DNA from: Halorubrum californiense DSM 19288
Lineage (GTDB): Archaea; Halobacteriota; Halobacteria; Halobacteriales; Haloferacaceae
Direction of reading: 5' to 3'
DNA length: 46,912 bases
Assembly: GCF_000336875.1 (NCBI RefSeq)
Contig: NZ_AOJK01000012.1
Location: 1 to 46,912 of the forward strand
Shown one piece after another: positions 7,099 through 17,200 of the stretch (positions are counted from its first letter, which is position 1; each line of letters begins with the position of its first letter). The translations under genes were made by a program, and so were the position numbers. Under the pieces are notes generated by a model. That model was not told the origin of the DNA. It did no database searches and saw only the letters and a program-made list of their open reading frames with translations.

Positions 7099-8238
7099 TC
7101 AGCTCCCGGCGCCCGGCCGCCAGACGCCCTGTCGCCGGTCGAGCCACGCGACGACGACGACGTGCGGCAGGGTCATGGCGGCGATGGCGACCAGCGACAC
7201 GGCGAGCAGATCGCCGGGCGCCGCCACGCCCGCGGGCACCGAGACCCCGACCGCGGCGACCGCGAGGAACCCGCCGAGCGTGAGCGGCGCGGCGTCCCGG
7301 CCGAAGCGGGCGAGCGCGCCCACCGCGTCGCCGGCGGACGCCGCGCTCGCGGCCTCGGGATCGACGAGGACGAGGCGCCCGACGTGCCGGAGCGCGTGCC
7401 ACAGCGCGAAGTACACCCCGATCGCGAACACCGGCGCCGCCAGCAGGAACCACGCCCACAGGACCGCGAGTTCGCCGACATCGCGCCGCCAGCCGCCGGG
7501 ATCGCGCCCGTTCCCGACCCGGTAGTAGCCGAGCCCGACCGACGCCAGCGTCGCGGCCGCCATCCCCACGCCGACACCGATCCGCACCGCGGGCGTGAAC
7601 AGGGGGTTGACCGCGGTCGCCGCCGCGCCCGCGTCGACGAGGAACAGGCCGACGATCCACTCGGCCACCAGCCGGTACTCCTCGGGGTGCGCGAGCAGGG
7701 GGACGCCCATCGGGAGACCGCCGCGGACGACGAGCGCCAGCCAGCGCTCGGCCGACGAGGGCAGGTGGCCGACGCCGGCGACCGCGAGCGTCGCCACGTC
7801 TCCCTGCCCCCAGTGGAGCCACGTGAGCGCGATGAAGCCGACGAACGCGGCGACGGGCGCGGCGAAGAACGCGGCCACGACCGCCCCGCCGAGGACCGCG
7901 TAGACGACGGAGACGACCGCGATCGACCGCGGGAGCGACACGTCCGGCGCACCGCGGAGGGGAACGAGGTGGTCGACCGCGCCGTGCGCCATCCCGACGG
8001 CGAGGGTGCCGAGCGCGAACGTCGCGACGCCGACTTCGACCGGAAATAGGGGGGTGACGGCCCCGATCGGCAGCAGCGCGGCCAGCGCCACCGCCGGCCG
8101 GCGCGCGAACCAGCGGTCGACGCGTTCGCTCGCGGCGGTCACGTCACCGCGGACCGTCGCGGCCCCCGGTTCCGGCCCCCGCTCATGCCTGTCTGCGGAC
8201 CCGGACTCGCTCGCGCCCGCTGACGGCGCCTCAGTCAT
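7099..8238 (-). CDS. blh: Brp/Blh beta-carotene 15,15'-dioxygenase
   Basis: This 379-residue integral membrane enzyme cleaves beta-carotene to two retinals, the chromophore of haloarchaeal rhodopsins. About nine to ten hydrophobic segments follow a disordered 45-residue N-terminus. The iron-ligand histidines typical of the Brp/Blh family can be seen: GMAHGAVDH (His 85 and 90), a later WLHWGQGD, and WHALRHVGRL. Its start overlaps the end of crtY by 8 nt, so the two genes are co-transcribed and probably translationally coupled. The order crtY-blh links lycopene cyclisation directly to retinal formation. No opsin gene is in the window. Confidence 0.93.
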   Translation of the reverse strand: MTEAPSAGASESGSADRHERGPEPGAATVRGDVTAASERVDRWFARRPAVALAALLPIGAVTPLFPVEVGVATFALGTLAVGMAHGAVDHLVPLRGAPDVSLPRSIAVVSVVYAVLGGAVVAAFFAAPVAAFVGFIALTWLHWGQGDVATLAVAGVGHLPSSAERWLALVVRGGLPMGVPLLAHPEEYRLVAEWIVGLFLVDAGAAATAVNPLFTPAVRIGVGVGMAAATLASVGLGYYRVGNGRDPGGWRRDVGELAVLWAWFLLAAPVFAIGVYFALWHALRHVGRLVLVDPEAASAASAGDAVGALARFGRDAAPLTLGGFLAVAAVGVSVPAGVAAPGDLLAVSLVAIAAMTLPHVVVVAWLDRRQGVWRPGAGS

Positions 8239-9061
8239 CGACCACGTCGGGGTCCGGGTCGGTCGGCGGCTCCGGGCCAGGTACGTCCCGCTCGGCCTCG
8301 CCCGTCGCTGCCGGCTCCGCGACCCCGCCCCGACCGTCGTTCCAGTCGAGCACCCACTCGAAGAGGACGAGCCCGTTCACCGTCATCACGCCGGCCGAGG
8401 CGAAGAAGAGCATCTCCTCGATCGGGAGCCCGAGGACGGCGATTCCGGTCGTGAACTCGGTCGAGAGCTGCCACGTCCCCATCGCGATCGCGATCCGGTC
8501 CGCGACCCAGAAGTACGCGGCCGGGATCAGCGTCGCCGCGAGCCACATCCGCGGCGTGCGGACGAGGTACCCCCCGCCGACGGACCACTGGAGCGCGAAC
8601 ACCGGGCCGACCCACGCGATCAGCCCGCCGAGGTAGAGGTACGAGGGGTCGACGGTCGTGAGCCAGAGCCCCGCGACGACCATCGCGAGCCCCGCGACGA
8701 CGCCGGCAATCCGCGGGGCCCGGTCGAAGTCGCCTTCGCGGAAGGTCGGGTCGAACCCGATCAGGTGCAGCGCGAACGCCGTGACGACGGTCTGGATGGT
8801 GAAGAAGAGGTACTCGCCGAGGGGGATCGACAGCGCCCGGACGAGCACCGCGCCGTCGGCGTACCACCACGCACCGCGCCGGATCATGTAGCTGATCCAC
8901 GGCGTCGTGTAGAGGTACGCGATGGCGACGAGGATCGCGATTCCGACCGTCGCGCGTCGCCGCCGGACGGCGTCGTACCGCGGCGCGAGGTACCACAGCA
9001 GGGCCAATACGGGGAGACTGAAGACGAGGTGGAACTGGAGATACGTCAGCGTCGGTAGCAT
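8231..9061 (-). CDS. crtY: CrtY, lycopene beta-cyclase (CrtYc-CrtYd fused type)
   Basis: This 276-residue membrane protein is a fused, heterodimer-derived lycopene cyclase that forms beta-carotene from lycopene. It has two homologous halves of three to four membrane segments each. The second half carries the conserved LPIEEMLFF (about 212-220); the matching element of the first half reads IPLGEYLFF (about 79-87). The C-terminus after about 240 is an acidic, Pro-rich tail. ATG 9061 is preceded by a good ribosome-binding sequence, GGGGTGATCC, ending 2 nt upstream. The only TATA-like box (9111-9118) is 52 nt away and fits a start at ATG 9087 instead, where a 13-codon ORF overlaps the crtY start in another frame. 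Its stop overlaps blh by 8 nt. Confidence 0.93.
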   Translation of the reverse strand: MLPTLTYLQFHLVFSLPVLALLWYLAPRYDAVRRRRATVGIAILVAIAYLYTTPWISYMIRRGAWWYADGAVLVRALSIPLGEYLFFTIQTVVTAFALHLIGFDPTFREGDFDRAPRIAGVVAGLAMVVAGLWLTTVDPSYLYLGGLIAWVGPVFALQWSVGGGYLVRTPRMWLAATLIPAAYFWVADRIAIAMGTWQLSTEFTTGIAVLGLPIEEMLFFASAGVMTVNGLVLFEWVLDWNDGRGGVAEPAATGEAERDVPGPEPPTDPDPDVVDD

Positions 9062-9087
9062 CGGATCACCCCGGCGAGGACGCTCAT
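9046..9087 (-). CDS. 13-codon leader ORF overlapping crtY
   Basis: The ATG at 9087 lies 26 nt after a TATA-like GGTTAATG box, so it would be at the very 5' end of the transcript. It encodes MSVLAGVIRCYRR and stops 16 nt inside crtY in a different frame. The crtY ribosome-binding site lies within this short ORF. This is inferred from spacing only; the peptide has no recognisable homology. Confidence 0.3.
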   Translation of the reverse strand: MSVLAGVIRCYRR

Positions 9088-9110
9088 GCCAATACGTTCG
9101 GTGCGTCGCT

Positions 9111-9118
9111 CATTAACC
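9111..9118 (-). promoter_or_regulatory. crtY-blh promoter TATA-like box
   Basis: GGTTAATG, read on the minus strand, is the only AT-rich element in the 130 nt before crtY. Typical spacing of about 26 nt puts the transcription start near ATG 9087 rather than near the crtY ATG. Confidence 0.45.
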
Positions 9119-9191
9119 CTTGAGCCAAACATGGTCAGGTATCGGGCGCTCGCGGCGAGCGCCGCGAACTCCCGGCGGCCGCCCCGCGGTC

Positions 9192-9839
9192 TCACTCCTC
9201 GTCGAGCACGCCGTGCGCCTCCAGCACCTTTCCGAGCCGGTACATGGAGGCGACGACCGAGTCGCAGACGGGCCGCACCGCGGACTTGGGCACGAACCCG
9301 ACCGCGAGCCCTGCCACCTCCAGCATCGGGAGGTCGTTCGCGCCGTCGCCGACCGCCACCGTCTCCGCCATCGGCACCCCGACGTCGGCCGCGAGGTCGG
9401 CGAGCGCGTCGTCCTTCGTCCCCTCGATGAGCGGCCCCTCGGCCTCGCCGGTGAGCGCGCCGTCGGCGTCGGTCGGGAGTCGGTTCGCGACGATCGTATC
9501 GACCGAGACGCCCTCGCGGGCGAGCGCCGCCTCGACGCCGCGTTCGAATCCGCCCGTGAGTACGGCGACGTGGTGGCCCTCCTCGCGCAAGCGCTCGATG
9601 AGGCGCGCGGCGCCCGGGCGGATCCGGACCGCGTCGAACGCGTCTTCGACGTCCGCCGCCGAGAGGCCCTCCAAGAGTTCCGCGCGCTGATAGAGGCTCT
9701 CGGCGTAGCTGAGTTCGTCGTTCATCGCCCGCTCGGTGATTTCGGCGACCTCGTCGGCGACGCCCGCCCGCTCGGCGAGCAGGACCGTCATCTCGGAGTC
9801 GGAGAGCGTCCCGTCGAAGTCGAACGCGATGAGGCTCAT
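9192..9839 (-). CDS. serB: SerB, phosphoserine phosphatase
   Basis: This 215-residue HAD-superfamily enzyme removes phosphate from L-phosphoserine, the last step of serine synthesis. It starts with the nucleophile motif FDFDGTLSDSE (residues 5-15), has the motif II region LTGGFERGVE near 103-112 and motif III GTKDDALADLAAD with the catalytic Lys, and ends with VAVGDGANDLPMLEVAG (motif IV). The length matches archaeal SerB without an ACT domain. The start at 9839 gives the motif at its expected position. It is on the same strand as the two small genes and larE upstream, but gaps of 70-100 nt separate them. A related HAD phosphatase with a different substrate cannot be excluded. Confidence 0.9.
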   Translation of the reverse strand: MSLIAFDFDGTLSDSEMTVLLAERAGVADEVAEITERAMNDELSYAESLYQRAELLEGLSAADVEDAFDAVRIRPGAARLIERLREEGHHVAVLTGGFERGVEAALAREGVSVDTIVANRLPTDADGALTGEAEGPLIEGTKDDALADLAADVGVPMAETVAVGDGANDLPMLEVAGLAVGFVPKSAVRPVCDSVVASMYRLGKVLEAHGVLDEE

Positions 9840-9913
9840 AGCCCCCGTTCGTCGTGGCGGGGCCTTGAAGCGCGCGGTCGGCCGCGAGCGCTACCGACGG
9901 TCGGACCGTCCGC

Positions 9914-10102
9914 TCACAGCCGCTCGCCGCGGTACTCGAAGTACGTGACTTCCTCGGCACACCAGGCGCAGCCGCACTCGCTGTAGTAGCCGCTCCGCCC
10001 GGTGAGCCGGTCCGGGTGGGTGATCTCGATGCCGCGCCGGAACCGTTCCGCGAGCTCGTGGTATCGGTCACAGTCCCGCCAGAACGACGCCGCAGCGGCC
10101 AT
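9914..10102 (-). CDS. small CxCxxC protein
   Basis: This 62-residue protein begins MAAAASFWRDCDRYHE and ends with the metal-binding-like segment SECGCAWCAEEVTYFEY. The Cys pattern (C-x-C-x2-C plus an earlier Cys and His) suggests a structural metal site. I do not recognise the family. A GTG at 10111 could extend it by three residues. An inverted repeat CTCACGT/ACGTGAG (10111-10133) lies immediately upstream. Confidence 0.6.
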   Translation of the reverse strand: MAAAASFWRDCDRYHELAERFRRGIEITHPDRLTGRSGYYSECGCAWCAEEVTYFEYRGERL

Positions 10103-10110
10103 CACGTACA

Positions 10111-10133
10111 CTCACGTGGAACTCGTACGTGAG
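10111..10133. repeat. 7-bp inverted repeat upstream of the small CxCxxC gene
   Basis: CTCACGT (10111-10117) and ACGTGAG (10127-10133) form a perfect inverted repeat with a 9-nt spacer. It ends 8 nt before the ATG, where an operator or RNA hairpin could act. No other copy was noticed in the window. Confidence 0.35.
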
Positions 10134-10190
10134 CGTTGCTCCGGAACTCCCCCGCTCGGCGCCGCTGTGACTCCCCTCACGGCGCTCCGG

Positions 10191-10394
10191 TCACTCGCCG
10201 TCTGCGTCGGCGAGGAACTCTACATCGCCGGCGATCACCGCGCTCGCGATGACTCCGACGCCGACGAGGAGCGCGACCCCGAGCGTCGTCAGCATCACCG
10301 AGACGGCGGACCCACCGACCGCGACGCCGACGAAGGCCCCCACGGCCCCGCCGACGCCGCCGGCGATCACCGCCAGCGTCTGTGCCTCGCGCAT
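10191..10394 (-). CDS. small two-helix membrane protein
   Basis: This 67-residue protein has two hydrophobic Gly/Ala/Val-rich helices (about 6-28 and 33-55) joined by a short turn, and an acidic C-terminus (DVEFLADADGE). I do not recognise it, and its function is unknown. A TATA-like TTATAAGC on the opposite strand at 10418-10425 is placed about 24-31 nt before the ATG, as for a leaderless gene, which supports it as a real transcription unit. Confidence 0.65.
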   Translation of the reverse strand: MREAQTLAVIAGGVGGAVGAFVGVAVGGSAVSVMLTTLGVALLVGVGVIASAVIAGDVEFLADADGE

Positions 10395-10417
10395 AGCTGT
10401 CGGTTCAGTAACACGGG

Positions 10418-10425
10418 TTATAAGC
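10418..10425 (-). promoter_or_regulatory. TATA box of the two-helix membrane-protein gene
   Basis: GCTTATAA on the minus strand lies about 24 nt before the ATG at 10394. It stands out in GC-rich surroundings and fits a leaderless transcript. Confidence 0.5.
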
Positions 10426-10489
10426 GTTCCTGCCGGGTTCTCTCGGCTGATAACGCCGCGAGCGCGGTTCGAACTCGTTCGGCGCCGTC

Positions 10490-11461
10490 TCAGCGCGGAT
10501 AGCTCCGACCGAGGTCGGCGCCGCCGGAATCGTCGTCTGCCTCCTCAGCGTCGGCGTCGCCGTCCGCGCCCTCGCTGCCGTCGCCGTCCACGCTGGCGGA
10601 ACCGCCCTCGTCCCCGCCGCCTGGGCTCACGCTCCCGGTCCGGTAGCCGGCCATGTCGAGGGTGACGTACTCGAAGCCGAGGTCGGTGAGGTGTTCGTGG
10701 ACGGCGTCGGCGAAGGCGGGGTCGAGCGCGCGCTCCAACTCGTCGGGCGCTATCTCGACGCGCGCGAGCCCGTCGTGGTCGCGGACGCGGAACCCCTCGA
10801 ACCCCCACTCGCGGAGTACCCGCTCCGCCTTCTCGACGCGGGTCAGCCGCTCCTCGGTGACCTCCAGCCCGGTCGGGATCCGCGAGGAGAGGCACGCCAT
10901 CGAGGGTTTGTCGGCCACGGAGAGGTCGTGAGAGTCGGCGATCGCGCGGACTTCCTCCTTCCCGATCCCGGCGTCGAGCAGCGGCGAGAACACGTCGAGC
11001 TCCTCGACCGCACGGAGTCCCGGACGATGCCCCTCGCCGGGGTCGTCCGCGTTCGTCCCGTCGCAGACGGTGTCGATCCCCAGCTCCGTCGCCGTCTCGT
11101 ACATCCGCCCGAGCCGCATCGTCCGGCAGTGGTAACAGCGGTCGCCGTCGTTGGCGACGAAGTTCGGGTCGTCCAGTTCGGAGAACGTCACCGTCTCGTG
11201 GCGGATCCCGATCTCCTCGGCGACCCGCTTCGCGTCGTCGAGCTCCGCGGCGGGGAGCGTCTCGCTGCGAGCGGTGCACGCAACGGCGTCGTCGCCGAGC
11301 GCGTCCGCCGCCAGCGCCGCGACGACCGCGGAGTCGACGCCGCCCGAGAACGCGATCAAGACGCCGTCGCGCTCGCCGAGCGCGTCGCGGGCGCTCGCGG
11401 CCTTTTCCGCCGTCTCGGGTGCGAGCGACCCGTCGCCGACCGCTCGCGCATTCCGGCTCAT
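10490..11461 (-). CDS. larE: LarE, ATP-dependent sacrificial sulphur transferase
   Basis: This 323-residue PP-loop protein adenylates its substrate and donates sulphur in making the nickel-pincer cofactor of lactate racemase-type enzymes. The ATP loop is FSGGVDSAV (residues 38-46); CYHC at 109-112 and KPSMACLSSRIPTG follow. Cys 190 in the latter aligns with the cysteine that known LarE enzymes sacrifice as sulphur donor. After about residue 285 comes a highly acidic tail rich in Asp, Gly and Ala that the family does not need. The start at 11461 was chosen because the upstream codons are Arg-rich and unlike the protein. larB lies about 33 kb away; larA and larC are not in the window. Confidence 0.9.
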   Translation of the reverse strand: MSRNARAVGDGSLAPETAEKAASARDALGERDGVLIAFSGGVDSAVVAALAADALGDDAVACTARSETLPAAELDDAKRVAEEIGIRHETVTFSELDDPNFVANDGDRCYHCRTMRLGRMYETATELGIDTVCDGTNADDPGEGHRPGLRAVEELDVFSPLLDAGIGKEEVRAIADSHDLSVADKPSMACLSSRIPTGLEVTEERLTRVEKAERVLREWGFEGFRVRDHDGLARVEIAPDELERALDPAFADAVHEHLTDLGFEYVTLDMAGYRTGSVSPGGGDEGGSASVDGDGSEGADGDADAEEADDDSGGADLGRSYPR

Positions 11462-11602
11462 GGCCGGCGTTCGCCGCGAGCGCGAAAAAGCTCGTCGCAC
11501 GCGGAACCGACTGTGACCGCCGCCTTCCGCCCCGGTCGCGCGCCGCCGGACCGCGCGAGCGACCCGCACGCTTTAGACCGTTGCCGCGATACCGGCGAGT
11601 AG

Positions 11603-13630
11603 ATGGAGCTGGAGGCGATCCCCGGCGTCGGCGCCAAGACGGCCGCGGCCCTGCGCGAGCTCGACGATCCGACCGCGACCGTCGAGTCCGGCGACGTGGC
11701 CGCCATCGCCCGCGCACCGGGCGTCAACGAGGCCCGCGCGGCCCGCATCGCCCGCGGGGCGATCCGCCGCCGCCACGGCGACGACGGGCGCGTGCTGGCC
11801 ACCGACCGCGCCCGCGAGCTGTACCGGGAGGCGATCGACCTGCTGCGCGAGCGCACCGTCACCGACTACGCGGCGAAGCGGCTGGAGACCTTCTACCCGA
11901 GCGCGTCCGCCTCGCGGATCGATGAGGCGCAGGCGTTCGCCGCCGCCGCGACCGCGCGCGACCCCGACCCGGCGGTCCGCGAGGCGCTCGCCGACTGCGC
12001 GCCCCTGTCGGACCCCCCGACCGTCCGCGTCCGCGACCGCTGCCTCGCGACCGCCGACGCGGAGACGCTCGCGCGCGCCGAGGCGGAGGTGCCAGAACTT
12101 TCCGTCGAGACCGTCGAGGACGCGCGCGACGTCTCCGAGCTGGGCCGCTCGTACGCGTCCGTGATCGTCCTCGACGAGTCGTTCGCCGGGCTCGACGTGG
12201 AGGGCGACGTGGTCGTCCGGCCGGACGCCCTCGAAACCCCGGCCGAGACCGTCCCGGAGCGGCTGCTCGCCTTCTTCGCCGAGAACCGCGAGCGGCTGGA
12301 GGCGGCCGCGGCGGTCCACGAGGCGGCCGCGGCGGCCGGTGACCCGGTCTCCGCTGACGGCGACGGCGACGCCGCCCCCCCGGTCGACCTCGACCGCCTG
12401 CGCGACGCGCTCTCGCGGCTCGACGACGACGGCACGATCGCCGGCGACGCGGAGCTGGACCGACTGACCGCCGCCGTCGACGACCTCGACGCCGCGGTGT
12501 CGACGGCGGCGTCCGTCGCCGACGACCGGCTGCGCGAGGCGATCCGCGAGCGCGACGTCACCATCGAGGGGACCGACTTCCTCTCCCTCGTCGAGCAGGG
12601 CGCGCGCGTGGACTCGCTGCTGGACCGCGAGCTCGCCGACGAGTACGACGAGGCGGTCGACGCCGCCCGCGAGCACCTCGCCGACGCGCTCCGCTTGGAG
12701 CCCGAGGAGGCGGAGCTGGCCGAGCGCGTCTTCGGCGGCGCCCCCTCCTTCCCGGTCGACCACGACGAGAGCGCCGTCTCGCGGCTCCGGACGGAACTCT
12801 CGGCGGCCCGCGACCGCCGCGCGGCGACGCTGAAGGCCGACCTCGCGAGCGACCTCGGCGACCTCCGCGAGCCGGCCGAGGAGCTGGTGCGCGACGCCCT
12901 GGAACTCGACGTGGAGCTCGCGATCGCGCGGTTCGCCCGCGACTTCGACTGTACGCTGCCCGAGGTCGTCGGCCCGGGAGAGGGGTCGTCATCGGGCTTC
13001 CGTATCGAGGGGGGTCGCTCCCCGCTGCTCGACGTCGACTTCGCGGCGGTCGAGCCCGTCGACTACGCCGTCTCGGGCGCGACGCTGCTGTCGGGAGTCA
13101 ACTCCGGCGGGAAGACCTCGACGCTCGATCTGGTCGCCCTTGTCGTCGTCCTCGCGCAGATGGGGCTGCCCGTGCCGGCCGAGTCGGCGACCGTCGAGCG
13201 GTTCGAGGAGGTTCACTACTACGCGAAGTCGCAGGGGACTCTCGACGCGGGCGCGTTCGAGGCGACGCTCCGCGACTTCGGCGACCTCGTCGACGGCGCG
13301 GACGGTCGGCTCGTCCTCGTCGACGAGCTGGAGTCGATCACCGAACCCGGCGCCTCCGCGAAGATCATCGCCGGCATCTTGGAGGCGCTCGACGAGCAGG
13401 ACACGACGGCCGTCTTCGTCTCGCACCTCGCCCGCGAGATCCGCGACGCCGCCGACTTCGCGGTCGCCGTCGACGGCATCGAGGCAGCGGGGCTCGTCGA
13501 CGGCGAACTCCGGGTGAACCGCTCGCCGAAAAAGGGGCACCTCGCGCGGTCGACGCCGGAGCTCATCGTCGAGAAGCTCGCGGACGACCGCGGCGGCGAG
13601 TTCTACGGTGACCTGCTGGAGAAGTTCTGA
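11603..13630 (+). CDS. HhH-MutS family ATPase (MutS5/MutS2-like)
   Basis: This 675-residue protein joins an N-terminal helix-hairpin-helix region (IPGVGAKTAAALREL and a second hairpin IARAPGVNEARAARIA, residues 5-55) to a long helical lever region and a C-terminal MutS-type ATPase. Walker A is GVNSGGKTS (about 498-506) and Walker B LVLVDELES (about 568-577). A conserved His, in SHLAREI, follows near residue 615. The mismatch-recognition domain I of MutS1 is absent, so this is not a classical mismatch-repair protein; related archaeal proteins have been called MutS5. A role in recombination intermediates or DNA repair is inferred. A TATA-like GCTTTAGACC (11569-11578) lies about 25 nt before the ATG. 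It is divergent from larE. Confidence 0.85.
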   Translation: MELEAIPGVGAKTAAALRELDDPTATVESGDVAAIARAPGVNEARAARIARGAIRRRHGDDGRVLATDRARELYREAIDLLRERTVTDYAAKRLETFYPSASASRIDEAQAFAAAATARDPDPAVREALADCAPLSDPPTVRVRDRCLATADAETLARAEAEVPELSVETVEDARDVSELGRSYASVIVLDESFAGLDVEGDVVVRPDALETPAETVPERLLAFFAENRERLEAAAAVHEAAAAAGDPVSADGDGDAAPPVDLDRLRDALSRLDDDGTIAGDAELDRLTAAVDDLDAAVSTAASVADDRLREAIRERDVTIEGTDFLSLVEQGARVDSLLDRELADEYDEAVDAAREHLADALRLEPEEAELAERVFGGAPSFPVDHDESAVSRLRTELSAARDRRAATLKADLASDLGDLREPAEELVRDALELDVELAIARFARDFDCTLPEVVGPGEGSSSGFRIEGGRSPLLDVDFAAVEPVDYAVSGATLLSGVNSGGKTSTLDLVALVVVLAQMGLPVPAESATVERFEEVHYYAKSQGTLDAGAFEATLRDFGDLVDGADGRLVLVDELESITEPGASAKIIAGILEALDEQDTTAVFVSHLAREIRDAADFAVAVDGIEAAGLVDGELRVNRSPKKGHLARSTPELIVEKLADDRGGEFYGDLLEKF

Positions 13631-13663
13631 GCCGCGAGCGGTCCGTCCCGGCGGCCCGCGAAC

Positions 13664-14044
13664 TCAGCCGTCGTCCCGCTCGACCGTGACCGTGATCTCG
13701 ACGTCGAGCGGCGCGGGGAGCCGAGACACCTCGACGCAGGTCCGGGCCGGATACGGCTCCGAGAGGAACGCCCGGTACGCCTCGTTGACCGCGTCGTAGT
13801 CGTCCATGTCCGTGAGGTAGACCGTCGCCGACACGATCGCGTCCGGGCTCGTCCCGGCCGCCTCCAGTATCGCGGCGACGTTTTCGAGCGTCTGCGTCGT
13901 CTGTGCGGCGACCGACTCGGGCGCCTCGCCCGTGTCGGGGTCCACGCCCGTCTTCCCGGAGACGTGGACCGTGTCGCCCGAGACGATCCCCTGCGAGTAC
14001 GGTCCCAGCGCCGCCGGCACGTCGTCGGTTGTTATCTCTCGCAT
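13664..14044 (-). CDS. RidA/YjgF family enamine-imine deaminase
   Basis: This 126-residue protein has the RidA fold signatures GPYSQGIVSGDTVHVSG near the N-terminus, TLENVAAILEAAGTSPDAIV in the middle and PARTCVEVSRLP near the C-terminus, where the Arg is the substrate-carboxylate-binding residue. Such proteins hydrolyse reactive 2-aminoacrylate or related imines formed by PLP enzymes. The length is typical. It converges on the MutS-like gene with a 33-nt gap. A TATA-like TTGATACC (about 14073-14080) lies about 30 nt before the ATG. Confidence 0.92.
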   Translation of the reverse strand: MREITTDDVPAALGPYSQGIVSGDTVHVSGKTGVDPDTGEAPESVAAQTTQTLENVAAILEAAGTSPDAIVSATVYLTDMDDYDAVNEAYRAFLSEPYPARTCVEVSRLPAPLDVEITVTVERDDG

Positions 14045-14132
14045 CGGCCGGAGCGACGGCGCGTCGCGGTATCAAGCTGCGGGTCGCCGTAGGCGGACGG
14101 CGGGACGACCCGTTCGACGGGGACGAGCGGCC

Positions 14133-17084
<2,952 letters not shown>

Positions 17085-17200
17085 CTTACCACCCCGTTGC
17101 GGGCGCGCGCGGGAATACCCGTCGGTCGCGGGAACCGTGATCGCCCGTCGCGGGGGCCGCGAGGCCTGTTCCCGCCGTCGCCGCGCCGAGCCCGGGGGAC

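Noticed and set aside
6404..7822. 472-residue version of the GNAT protein
   Set aside because: The first 266 residues are antisense-like Arg/Gly repeats out of frame with blh. GNAT homology starts at ATG 7024.
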